From: Shewanella abyssi
GTDB taxonomy: Bacteria; Pseudomonadota; Gammaproteobacteria; Enterobacterales; Shewanellaceae
DNA length: 64,000 nt
NCBI RefSeq assembly: GCF_023284025.1
Contig: NZ_JAKIKR010000013.1
Location: 31,435 to 95,434 of the forward strand
Reading direction: 5' to 3'
The stretch's first letter is position 1. Every line of letters starts with the position of its first letter. The notes under the pieces were generated by a model. The model saw only the letters and a program-made list of their open reading frames with translations. It was not told where the DNA came from and made no database searches. Below, in pieces: positions 27,945-36,661 of this stretch. Made by a program: the position numbers and the translations under genes.

Positions 27945-30137
27945 TTATTTCTGGTCACTCTCGTAACTGTAGTTATAGTAACCATAGCCATATGATGCAC
28001 TGGCCTTCTTCTCAACAGCATTAAGGATAAAGCCTTTGACTTCTACCCCTGCCATTTCGAAGCGATTGCGTGCGACTTCAATCTCTTTTACCGTATTTTG
28101 GCCAAATCGACCCACCATCAAGGTGGTACCAGCAATCGCTCCCACGATACTTGGATCCGTTACTGCCAGCACAGGCGGTGTATCGATGATAACCATATCG
28201 TACTCGCCTGAAGCCCAATTAAAGAAGTCAGCTAAACGTGGATGCATTAGCAGCTCTGATGGGTTTGGTGGCACCTGCCCGCGAGTAATAACATCTAGGT
28301 TTTCGACGCCTGATGCTTTAATCACGTCTTTGGTTTCCAGTTTGCCAGATAATAACTCTGATAAGCCATTATCCCATTCCAGGTTAAAATGGCGCTGAAT
28401 GTAGCCTTTACGCATATCACCATCGATAAGCAGTACTTTTTGACCCGTTTTAGCCAATACAGCCGCAAAATTTGCTGACACAAAGGACTTACCAATACCA
28501 GGCGCAGAGCCAGATATCATCACCACATTATTTTTAGCCTCCATCATGGCAAAGTGCATGCTGGTTCTTAGGCCACGTAGTGCTTCGATGGACAGATCGG
28601 CTGGATTAAACTCGGCTAATAGTGATTCGCTAACCTCAAGCTTCTTTTTGTGTCTGTTTCTCTTATATTTTTCATCAATAACGCCCTGAGACTCTGACAG
28701 AGGAATACTGGCATAAACCGCTAGCCCTATTGCTTCAATCTCGTCGGGGTTTTCAACGCCTTTATGCAGCGCGGCACGAATCAAAACAATGGCTACAGCC
28801 AACATTCCGCCCAGTAGAGTTGCTAATATCACAATTAGCGGCTTTTTTGGTTTTACAGCATCTGAGTATGTTTGTGCTGTATCGATGATGCGCACATTAC
28901 CAACAGTACCCGCTTTCAAAATGCTTAACTCTTGCACCTTATTGAGCAACTGAATATAAATTTGCTGATTCACTTCAACATCACGGGTCATACGCAGTAT
29001 TTCACGCTGTGTTTTAGGTAGCTGCTGTATGCGACTATTAAGGCGTTCCTTTTCTGCCAGCAACACCTGGCGTTTATCTAATAATGACTTATACGCTGGG
29101 TGGTCTTTGGTAAAGCGCTGGCTAATTTCACTCTCTTTGAAGGTTAACTCATTTAGCTGTGCTTCAAGCTCTACCATGACCTTTAAGGTTGACTGCGCTT
29201 CTAAGCCCAGGTCGATTGAATCGTTGTCTTGACGGAAACGATTCAATATATCTTCAAATCTGGTCAAGTCTGCTTTTATTTTTGGCAGATGACTTTGCAA
29301 AAAATCTAAGCTTTTTTCAGCTTCTTCTGAATCGCGTGCTACGTTTTGTAAAAAGTAGTTTTGGCTAACATCATTAAGAATATCTTCGATTAGAGTCTTG
29401 TCTTGACCACTGAACGACAGTTGCAGTATGCCTGTTTGTTTGCCTCGTTCACTTACCGCTAGGTTCTCTTGTAACCATATAATTGAATCAAGCTTTGAAC
29501 GTTTGGATACTGCAAATTCATCGCCATTGTTACCGACTAATTCCCGCACAAATAGACGATAGTCACCTTGCTTTGCCAGTTCACCGACGGTACCAGCAAG
29601 TACCTTACGGCCCTCTGCATTATAGAGTGAATATGTCCCTAGACTTTTATCATCAAGAGTTAGATTAAAATCAGTGGATGCATGATTTGGAGTTTCAAAA
29701 CGGCTGATGTTAATCACATTCTGCTCATCACTCATCCTGCCTAAGCCTTTACCTATTACTGGCAGATACTTAGGTGTTGCAAGGGTGGTTAAATTTAGCT
29801 TTTCGACCGTTTGGCTTAATACCATGCGTGATTTAATAATTTCAACTTCAGTTGTAGCAGAAGAATCGCTTGAAAACATATCTCCCATGTCACCTACAAG
29901 CGCCGACATGCCGCTACTTTTTTCCTCCACTTGTATAAGAGCATCAGCCTTATAAATTGGCGTGGCTAATAATGCATAAGCAACGCCAATAACCATAAAT
30001 ACCAACGTTACCGCAATAATTAGCCAGCGTGAGTCGAGTAATATGCCAATTAGCTTACCAAAGTCGATGACATCTGTTGTGCTGTTTTGCGATGATAGCT
30101 GCGGTTTGATTGTTTGATAGGGGGGATTACTGCTCAT
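27945..30137 (-). CDS. wzc: Polysaccharide copolymerase / tyrosine autokinase (Wzc)
   Basis: About 730 residues. An N-terminal Wzz domain with a membrane helix (WLIIAVTLVFMVIGVAYALL) is followed by a coiled-coil periplasmic region, a second helix (PLIVILATLLGGMLAVAIVL) and a cytoplasmic BY-kinase. Walker A is SGSAPGIGKSFVSANF, Walker A' VLLIDGDMRKG and Walker B VIIDTPPV. The C-terminus is a tyrosine cluster (YGYGYYNYSYES), the autophosphorylation tail. Wzc controls chain length and export with Wza and is dephosphorylated by Wzb. The start is uncertain: ATG 30137 or the TTG six codons upstream; neither has a strong ribosome binding site. Confidence 0.94.
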   Translation of the reverse strand: MSSNPPYQTIKPQLSSQNSTTDVIDFGKLIGILLDSRWLIIAVTLVFMVIGVAYALLATPIYKADALIQVEEKSSGMSALVGDMGDMFSSDSSATTEVEIIKSRMVLSQTVEKLNLTTLATPKYLPVIGKGLGRMSDEQNVINISRFETPNHASTDFNLTLDDKSLGTYSLYNAEGRKVLAGTVGELAKQGDYRLFVRELVGNNGDEFAVSKRSKLDSIIWLQENLAVSERGKQTGILQLSFSGQDKTLIEDILNDVSQNYFLQNVARDSEEAEKSLDFLQSHLPKIKADLTRFEDILNRFRQDNDSIDLGLEAQSTLKVMVELEAQLNELTFKESEISQRFTKDHPAYKSLLDKRQVLLAEKERLNSRIQQLPKTQREILRMTRDVEVNQQIYIQLLNKVQELSILKAGTVGNVRIIDTAQTYSDAVKPKKPLIVILATLLGGMLAVAIVLIRAALHKGVENPDEIEAIGLAVYASIPLSESQGVIDEKYKRNRHKKKLEVSESLLAEFNPADLSIEALRGLRTSMHFAMMEAKNNVVMISGSAPGIGKSFVSANFAAVLAKTGQKVLLIDGDMRKGYIQRHFNLEWDNGLSELLSGKLETKDVIKASGVENLDVITRGQVPPNPSELLMHPRLADFFNWASGEYDMVIIDTPPVLAVTDPSIVGAIAGTTLMVGRFGQNTVKEIEVARNRFEMAGVEVKGFILNAVEKKASASYGYGYYNYSYESDQK

Positions 30138-30280
30138 AGCGTTTATAGAATCCAAATTATGACTTTAAAAGTGAGACGCTTAGTTATTTTTATATCGTTA
30201 GCTGACTTACTGCTTGCTGACTAAGTAGCAGATTTAGCTGTTTATTTCAGAGAACAATCTAGTGTGTTTGCTCGCTTGAT

Positions 30281-30727
30281 TCACTTGGCTATTTTTTTCG
30301 CCCACGCTTTTGCAGAGTTTTCGATTAGCTGATAAGCATGTTCGAACGCCTCCCTGCTTTGACGATATGGATCGGGTATGTCTTTTTGGCCTATCCATTG
30401 ACCAAAGAGCATGGTTTTACCTCGAGCTTCTGGCGCTATTTGCGTTATAACCTCTATGTGGCCTTGCTCCATTGCTAGGATCAGATCGTAATCACGACAC
30501 AACGCTCGCGTTAATTGCTGCGCTTTATGGCCATCTAACGAACAACCGTTCTCTGTCGCTATATGATTGGCCGCTTTATCTGCCGCTTTGCCACTTAAGC
30601 CACTCTTTTCGGTTGCTATGCCAGCGGAGTTAATGGCTTTTTCAGGTAAATACTGTTGTAGCAAATATTCACCGGTGGGGGATCTGCAAATATTACCAAC
30701 GCAGACAACCAATATTTTATTAAACAT
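30281..30727 (-). CDS. wzb: Low-molecular-weight protein tyrosine phosphatase (Wzb)
   Basis: A 148-residue cytosolic phosphatase. The signature C-x5-R loop is CVGNICRSPTGE (Cys9, Arg15), and the general-acid Asp lies in DIPDPYRQ. Located between wza and wzc, it is the cognate phosphatase for the Wzc tyrosine tail. Length and motifs are standard. Confidence 0.95.
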   Translation of the reverse strand: MFNKILVVCVGNICRSPTGEYLLQQYLPEKAINSAGIATEKSGLSGKAADKAANHIATENGCSLDGHKAQQLTRALCRDYDLILAMEQGHIEVITQIAPEARGKTMLFGQWIGQKDIPDPYRQSREAFEHAYQLIENSAKAWAKKIAK

Positions 30728-30759
30728 ACATAAAAACCTATATTATTTGCTGATCCCGA

Positions 30760-31878
30760 TTACCAATTTCTAATTCTAAGCGCGCCTTCAGTTAAATCAT
30801 TGAACCCTTTAATCGTAGGTAGAAGTTGCCCCATCACTCTGTTCCAGCGGGTAATTGGTGCGGCGGTGACATAGACAATGTCATAGGGCTGGATATCGAA
30901 TTCGGTGCCAATGATCATCGCAGTGGGGTTTTCAACATTTAGCTGATAAACGTTTGCTATTACTTCATTATCTTTACTCGCCCGAATAACAAACACCCCG
31001 GTAGCGTCTGATGACAATTGATTCAAACCGCCAGCCGCAGTTAACGCCTCGGTTAAGCTCATGCCCGCTCTATCGATTTTTACTATTTTAGGTTCGTTGA
31101 CTTCCCCCATAACAAATACTTTTTGCCCGTCATTGCGTGGTACATGCACTATATCGCCATCACGCAGTAACCTGTTCTGGGTTAAATCGCCCTTTTGCAT
31201 TAAGCCGTAAAGTGAAACTCGCTCCTCTTTACCATCACGGGTCAACACCACATTGCGCCAGTCTGCATTTGTCGCTAATCCGCCAGCTTGATTAATTGCA
31301 TCGAGCAGCGTTAAGGGCACATTACTAATGGGTTGCTTACCGGGCTTGCTGACTTCACCGGTTATATAGGCTTTTTGTGAGCGGAAGTTGGCGACATTGA
31401 CGTCGACTTGGGGAGTTTCGATATATTGTGACAGACGAGTCGCCATCTCTTTGCGGATCTGGACAACGGTTTTACCCGCGACGTCAACGAGACCAATATA
31501 GGGGTAAAATATACTTCCATCTGCATGCACCCAATTACCTGATTCAGTTGCGCTACGATAAGAGCCTGCTGGTATTGTTAACTCAGGATGATCCCATATG
31601 GTGACGTTTAAAATATCAGCCGGCCCGACGAAATATTCGTAATTGGCCAACTCAGAATCTAAACTAGGATTGCTCTGACCGTTTATGGCAGCAGGTGCCA
31701 GCTCTCTTACCAATTTTGGCGTTAATGCATAGACATCGATATTTGATACAGACTCATCTAAGTCAGTTTGGTTGATAACTGCAGATTCAACACTAAGGTG
31801 TTGACCAGGCACTACACAACCGGCAAGGAAAAGAGTACAAAATGTAAGTGCTGCAATTTTCATATTTGGTTTGTTCAT
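30760..31878 (-). CDS. wza: Outer-membrane polysaccharide export lipoprotein (Wza)
   Basis: A 372-residue protein with a type II signal peptide (MKIAALTFCTLFLAGCV, lipobox Cys21). It then has the Poly_export domain (YEYFVGPADILNVTIWDHPE) and SLBB repeats (AYITGEVSKPGKQPISNVPL and VFVMGEVNEPKIVKIDRAGM). The C-terminus ITRWNRVMGQLLPTI matches the Wza amphipathic helix that crosses the outer membrane. It is the first gene of the operon, 280 bp downstream of a JUMPstart/ops element. Confidence 0.95.
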   Translation of the reverse strand: MNKPNMKIAALTFCTLFLAGCVVPGQHLSVESAVINQTDLDESVSNIDVYALTPKLVRELAPAAINGQSNPSLDSELANYEYFVGPADILNVTIWDHPELTIPAGSYRSATESGNWVHADGSIFYPYIGLVDVAGKTVVQIRKEMATRLSQYIETPQVDVNVANFRSQKAYITGEVSKPGKQPISNVPLTLLDAINQAGGLATNADWRNVVLTRDGKEERVSLYGLMQKGDLTQNRLLRDGDIVHVPRNDGQKVFVMGEVNEPKIVKIDRAGMSLTEALTAAGGLNQLSSDATGVFVIRASKDNEVIANVYQLNVENPTAMIIGTEFDIQPYDIVYVTAAPITRWNRVMGQLLPTIKGFNDLTEGALRIRNW

Positions 31879-32157
31879 TTTTGTTTTTATTTCATTAATA
31901 TTGATGAATTATCACGGGGTAAAATGTTGTACCTATTACGTGGCGACACCGTAAGCTAAAAATAAATTTGCTAGACCACTGACTATAAACCTGCATCACC
32001 ATTGCGGCAGAACATAGAAATTTCATGAGGTTTAACGAGCTGTATCTGTTGAAAGCGTATCAAGGAAGGTATAGAAGACGACTTGCTTATTGAATGTCGA
32101 CAGCGGCTGTAAACCCCGTAATAACGAGCACTGACGCCTAGAATCAGCCATTTTTGA

Positions 32158-32195
32158 CACGCTACCGCCCACGGATTGTGGCTTCCAAATTGCCG
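32158..32195 (-). promoter_or_regulatory. JUMPstart element with RfaH-recruiting ops site, wza operon
   Basis: On the minus strand 32169-32158 reads GGCGGTAGCGTG, matching the ops consensus GGCGGTAGnnTn at all fixed positions. The preceding bases include TTTGGAAGCC, matching the upstream part of enterobacterial JUMPstart. The element lies between a candidate promoter and wza, 280 bp before the start codon, the normal place for RfaH loading. An rfaH gene is present at 56158 and a second copy of the element at 55466. Confidence 0.92.
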
Positions 32196-32250
32196 TATCA
32201 TCTATTGCTAAGCACTGTTCCATCCTGCTTATATATGTTGCGCGGCTGTG

Positions 32251-32282
32251 ATTATACATACTTACTCAACAAAAAATGACAA
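32251..32282 (-). promoter_or_regulatory. Candidate sigma-70 promoter for the wza operon
   Basis: The minus strand has TATAAT (32256-32251) with TTGTCA (32282-32277) upstream at 20-bp spacing, longer than the ideal 17. It would start transcription about 50 bp before the JUMPstart element. The -10 box is perfect; the -35 assignment is weak. Confidence 0.45.
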
Positions 32283-32445
32283 TAAAATGGTGTTTTTTTA
32301 AAAATGAGCCACAAGGCTTGAAAGGAGAGATAATATGTTGGTAACACGGTTAAAAATACGCCATTAGTTAACCTATCTAAAGTGCCCATTTTGATGTCAA
32401 ATTAGTACTGCCAACTATCTGTTAGACGTCAACGATGCTGACACT

Positions 32446-32456
32446 GGGGGGGGGGG
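32446..32456. repeat. Homopolymer tract of 11 G
   Basis: Eleven consecutive G on the plus strand in the intergenic DNA between wza and the DUF1800 gene. It is the longest G run I noticed in this AT-rich window. It lies about 190 bp upstream (minus sense) of the candidate wza promoter and about 385 bp upstream of the DUF1800 start. Confidence 0.9.
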
Positions 32457-32839
32457 AGTCGCTGCTGTTCAGGTTAGGCGAGTAATAGATTTATTAAACT
32501 GAGATATGTTGGCAGCTTCTACAGAGTGGTTATTTTTAGCAACACCGAATACAACCTGCATTTAGCGACCTTCCTACTTAACTTCAGCGCGTTAAAACTA
32601 TCCCTAGGTGTTGTGCCTTAATGAAACCGCGAACCGATCAAAAAACTACCGACCAGATAGCACTATTAAAACCTTCGACTAGACTTAAGCATCGACAAAT
32701 AGCGGTTTGACAACATCAAACCCCATAAGTACGGATTAAAACAGGATTTATCACTAGCAGGGACGCAGTCCGCCAAACATAAGACTGATAGCATTATTTC
32801 AGCAGATTGGTATATCGATTATGGTATCAAGGATAAATT

Positions 32840-34720
32840 ATGTATGTTTACCTGCTAGTTATTGCTATTTTTATGCTCGGATGTGGTGGTCAAGAAGGTG
32901 ATGACCCTTCACCAACGCAAGCCATACCACAAATTAGCATAGCGCCTATGGCTGATTATTACAGTGCTACTACCACTGAGATCATATTATCGGCGACTGC
33001 CGTTATCGAGTCAGGAGAAATAACGGAGGTATTATGGCAACAAACAGATGGCCTTAATGCTGACATCCGTTCACCGAATGCACTTAATACTGCTGTTTAT
33101 TTGTCTCTACCAACAAGTAGCTCACAAGCCTATACATTTGAACTTACCGTGACAGGTAGTGAAGGCACCACAGCCAGTAAAAGCATCAGCTTTAGTCACT
33201 ATTTGGTGATGGATAAATTTCAAGCCGCACGATTATTACACCAAGGCACCATGGGACCCACCCTAAACGAAATTACCCAAGCTACAGGCTTAACTGGGCA
33301 ACAATGGCTACAAGACCAAATCGAGTTACCCATCACTCACCACTTACCATTACTGCAAAACTATCCAGAAAAAGATTCTCCGACACGCACTAGCCGCCTA
33401 GATACATGGTGGAAGGCAAGCCTAAATGCCCCAGACCAATTACGTCAACGCGTGGCCTTCGCATTAAGCCAAATATTTGTCGTTTCTGACGAAAGCTTCA
33501 CCCAGCCCGCTGGGCAAGCCCATTATTATGACCTATTACTAAACCATAGCTTTGGTAATTATCGTGAACTGCTAGAAGCTGTCACATTATCACCCATCAT
33601 GGGGCGGTACCTTAGCCATTTAGGCAACCAAAAAGGCGACCCTAACAAAAATATTCGCCCAGATGAAAACTATGCCCGTGAAGTGATGCAACTTTTCTCC
33701 ATTGGCCTCACTAAATTAAACTTAGACGGCAGTAACCGGCTAGATGAAAATGGCCAAACCATTCCCACCTTTAACCAAACTGAAGTTGAAGGGCTTGCCA
33801 AGGTATTTACCGGCTGGACCTATGCCAACAGAGCAAGTTGGACATCAGGTAGCGCTGACTACATAAACCCGATGCAAGCTTGGGCAAACTATCACAGCAC
33901 GGCAGAGAAACATCTTCTTAATGGAGTAATATTACCTGCTGGTCAGAGTGCTGAATTAGACCTACAACAAGCACTAGATAACCTAGCTAATCACCCCAAT
34001 GTTGCTCCTTTCATCAGTAAGTTATTAATACAGCGTCTAGTAACATCAAATCCAACCCCTCAGTACATTGGGCGGATCAGCAGCGTATTTAATGATAATG
34101 GCCAAGGTGGATATGGCGACTTAGGGGCAGTAGTGACAGCCATCCTACTCGATGATGAAGCTAGACAGCATGGGGGAGTCATCCAGTACGTAGGTAAAGT
34201 CAGAGAGCCCATATTACGGACGGTGCAATTATGGCGGGAAACAAACGCGCAAAGTAACAGTGGTTGGTATTTTATTAACACTAAAATCAGCCACGGTCAG
34301 CAACCCCTTAGCTCACCATCTGTATTTAACTTTTATCAATCTGATTATATACCTACCAATTTGACGGTTCTCAAGCTTTACGCTCCAGAAATGCAGATCG
34401 CCACTTCGACCAATTTAATCAGTTATTTTAATTTTCAGCACCAAGCAACAACCTCGAATATAGCCAGCAATAATCAAATAACCAATGAATATGCAATGTT
34501 GGCCAATTTAGACTATCAAATAGATTTATATCAAATGCAGGGTCTAAACAGCTTACTTGATTACTACGACACGGTATTTCTAAGTGGCCAACTCACCCCC
34601 GAAATGGGTGAACAGTTCACCCTCATTTTTAACCATTTTAGTAATAAGCAGCTAGAGCAACGAATTGGTAATCTGTTATTTGCAGTTATCAACTCGCCCG
34701 CCTACGTTGTCCAACAATAG
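32840..34720 (+). CDS. DUF1800 family lipoprotein
   Basis: A 626-residue exported protein. The N-terminus MYVYLLVIAIFMLGCGGQEG is a lipoprotein signal with lipobox LGC (Cys15). Residues about 35-125 look like a PKD/Ig-type beta domain (VLWQQTDG, ELTVTGSEGTTASK). The DUF1800 domain follows, with AARLLHQGTMGPTLNEI, RQRVAFALSQIFVVSDE, NYAREVMQLFSIGLTKLN and KVREPILRTVQLWRET. The molecular function of the family is not established; it is usually encoded beside DUF1501, as here (12 bp apart). AAGGA precedes the ATG. It is on the opposite strand to the two polysaccharide loci and unlikely to be part of them. Confidence 0.85.
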   Translation: MYVYLLVIAIFMLGCGGQEGDDPSPTQAIPQISIAPMADYYSATTTEIILSATAVIESGEITEVLWQQTDGLNADIRSPNALNTAVYLSLPTSSSQAYTFELTVTGSEGTTASKSISFSHYLVMDKFQAARLLHQGTMGPTLNEITQATGLTGQQWLQDQIELPITHHLPLLQNYPEKDSPTRTSRLDTWWKASLNAPDQLRQRVAFALSQIFVVSDESFTQPAGQAHYYDLLLNHSFGNYRELLEAVTLSPIMGRYLSHLGNQKGDPNKNIRPDENYAREVMQLFSIGLTKLNLDGSNRLDENGQTIPTFNQTEVEGLAKVFTGWTYANRASWTSGSADYINPMQAWANYHSTAEKHLLNGVILPAGQSAELDLQQALDNLANHPNVAPFISKLLIQRLVTSNPTPQYIGRISSVFNDNGQGGYGDLGAVVTAILLDDEARQHGGVIQYVGKVREPILRTVQLWRETNAQSNSGWYFINTKISHGQQPLSSPSVFNFYQSDYIPTNLTVLKLYAPEMQIATSTNLISYFNFQHQATTSNIASNNQITNEYAMLANLDYQIDLYQMQGLNSLLDYYDTVFLSGQLTPEMGEQFTLIFNHFSNKQLEQRIGNLLFAVINSPAYVVQQ

Positions 34721-34732
34721 GACACAGCAGCA

Positions 34733-36067
34733 ATGGATACTAGTCGGCGTCACTTTATCAACATGTGTTTTAAAGGCGGATTGTCACTATCTGCGCTCAC
34801 GAGCTTTCAACTACAAGCAATTGATGGGTTGATTAACAGTTCCCAACAACTAGATGACTACAAAGCTTTAGTCTGCATTTATTTAAAAGGCGGTAATGAC
34901 TCGTTGAATATGTTGCTGCCTATGCAAGCAGAACCTTTACAAAACTATTTAGCCAGCAGGCAAGATATGGCGATAACGGAAGTGACACCAATATCACCGC
35001 TCACTACAATAGAAGGTGGTATCGGCATACCAAATTCACTTAGCCCATTACACACTCTATTTGACCAACAACGCCTAGCATTTGTGGCTAATGTGGGCTC
35101 ACTTATTACACCACTAACGTTAACACAATATAAAGCCAAGAATGCTGCGATACCAAAGCATCTCTTCTCCCATAATAGCCAGCAAGCTACCTCAATGTTG
35201 GGTGGGGAACAAAATAATACTCATCATGGCTGGGGAGCAAAACTGCTAGAAGGATTAAATAGTCACCACAACTTCGCTACTAATATATCTTTAGGTGGCC
35301 AAAATATTTGGCAAACTGGGGATGGAACAGCGCCACACTCATTAAGCCGTTCAGGGGCATTAAACATTAGAGCCTTTACTAAAGACGATCATGGAAATAG
35401 TTTTAGAGAACAATTAATCAATTTACTTTCTGAGCAACAACATCCATTAAAACAGGCACATCAGCAAGCATTGTGGAGCGCCATCGATAATAATGATGAA
35501 CTATATTTGGCCTTAACTGCCAGTGAAGAAGGCGCAATTTTTAGCAATACGCTATTATCTAAAAAATTACAAATGGTCGCTAAAATGATTTCCGTTAACA
35601 GCAAACTAAATGTAAAGCGACAGCTATTTTTTGTAGATATGGGTGGATTTGACACGCACGATAATCAAGTAGAAAAGCAACCACAACTATTTTCAGAGTT
35701 AGCTAATGCAATGGTAGAGTTTGACAATGCGATGCAACAACAAGGCATGCAGGATAGTGTAACATCGTTTACACTATCTGATTTTGCTCGTTCGCTCAGC
35801 TCAAATGGGGATGGCACAGATCATGCTTGGGCAGGTAATCAAATGGTCATGGGTGGCGCTGTCAACGGTGGTGATATTTATGGCAAACTGGCGAGCTTTT
35901 CACTAAACAGTGAATTTGATGTTGGTGGTGGTCGATTTATTCCGCAAATTGCTAACGAACAGTATTTTGCCACGCTAGCAAAATGGTATGGTGCCAGCGA
36001 CAGCATGATCCAAGACATATTTCCAACATTGAGCAACTTTGATAATCATTACTTAGGTTTTATATAA
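34733..36067 (+). CDS. DUF1501 family protein
   Basis: A 444-residue protein whose N-terminus MDTSRRHFINMCFKGGLSLS resembles a twin-arginine signal (SRRHFI). The domain signature LVCIYLKGGNDSLNMLLP follows, with later segments FFVDMGGFDTHDNQVEKQPQ and DGTDHAWAGNQMVMGGAV. These are metal-binding-like motifs shared with the alkaline-phosphatase/sulfatase-like fold to which DUF1501 is related. The partner DUF1800 gene is immediately upstream. Substrate and role are unknown. A sulfatase role cannot be claimed: no Cys/Ser-x-Pro-x-Arg formylglycine motif was seen. Confidence 0.85.
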   Translation: MDTSRRHFINMCFKGGLSLSALTSFQLQAIDGLINSSQQLDDYKALVCIYLKGGNDSLNMLLPMQAEPLQNYLASRQDMAITEVTPISPLTTIEGGIGIPNSLSPLHTLFDQQRLAFVANVGSLITPLTLTQYKAKNAAIPKHLFSHNSQQATSMLGGEQNNTHHGWGAKLLEGLNSHHNFATNISLGGQNIWQTGDGTAPHSLSRSGALNIRAFTKDDHGNSFREQLINLLSEQQHPLKQAHQQALWSAIDNNDELYLALTASEEGAIFSNTLLSKKLQMVAKMISVNSKLNVKRQLFFVDMGGFDTHDNQVEKQPQLFSELANAMVEFDNAMQQQGMQDSVTSFTLSDFARSLSSNGDGTDHAWAGNQMVMGGAVNGGDIYGKLASFSLNSEFDVGGGRFIPQIANEQYFATLAKWYGASDSMIQDIFPTLSNFDNHYLGFI

Positions 36068-36085
36068 ACACCTGATTGCAGCAAA

Positions 36086-36600
36086 TGCATGTAGGTTGGG
36101 CTTTAGCCCATCAATCATTGCAATGGACCATACATATTGACGGCATAAATGCCGACCTACAAAAAATAATGCCGACCTACAAAAATCATCGTAAACACCA
36201 GCATAAGTATTACAACCGCTGTAGGTTGGGCTTTAGCCCATCAATCATTGCAATCGACCATACATATTGACGGCATAAATGCCGACCTACAAAAGATAAC
36301 CGTAACCGACGGCATAAGCCTTACACCCTGTAGGTTGGGCTTTAGCCCATCGATCATCGCTAACCAGACGGCATAAATGCCGACCTACAAAAGATAATGC
36401 CGACCTACAAAAAAATCGTAAACACCGGCTTTATCATTTCGCATCTGTAGGTTGGGCTTTAGCCCATCAATCATCGCAATGGACCATGCTAACCGACGGC
36501 ATAAATTCCGACCTACAAAAGTAGGTTGGGCTTTAGCCCATCAATCATCGCAATAGACCATACAAACCGACGGCATAAATGCCGACCTACAAAAGATAAC
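36086..36600. repeat. Large REP/BIME cluster
   Basis: Five copies of unit A (GTAGGTTGGGCTTTAGCCCA, near 36091, 36221, 36330, 36446, 36521) alternate with five full copies of unit B (palindrome GGCATAAATGCC flanked by GAC and GACCTACA). Extra partial B units also occur. The linkers ATCAATCATTGCAATGGACC and CGTAAACACC are conserved. The array begins about 20 bp after the DUF1501 stop and fills most of the gap to the second rmlB. It is the densest REP cluster in the window. Confidence 0.93.
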
Positions 36601-36661
36601 CATATGTACCAACGACCTTGAAAAATATTGAGCACCTGTCACCCAGGAATGTAAAACTAGG

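Larger units (their letters stand above)
31879..32839. other. 961-bp divergent intergenic region upstream of wza
   Basis: This region holds the untranslated leader of the wza operon with its JUMPstart/ops element, a candidate promoter, an 11-G tract and the upstream region of the DUF1800 gene. Two short minus-strand open frames (31983-32201 and 32032-32259) cross the JUMPstart and resemble nothing, so they are not called. The stretch 32460-32800 has no recognisable gene; it may contain decayed coding sequence. Confidence 0.6.

Noticed and set aside
31983..32259. Two short open frames upstream of wza
   Set aside because: They cross the JUMPstart/ops element, have no ribosome binding site evidence and resemble nothing.
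32460..32830. Possible decayed transposase
   Set aside because: All frames of this stretch were considered; none gives a motif I can assign, so it stays as unassigned intergenic DNA.
34733..36067. Sulfatase acting on the sulfated capsule
   Set aside because: No formylglycine C/S-x-P-x-R motif was seen. Only a distant fold relationship of DUF1501 supports it, so it is left as a question.
36086..36600. CRISPR array
   Set aside because: Repeats are alternating palindromic REP units with conserved linkers; there are no unique spacers of constant length and no cas genes.
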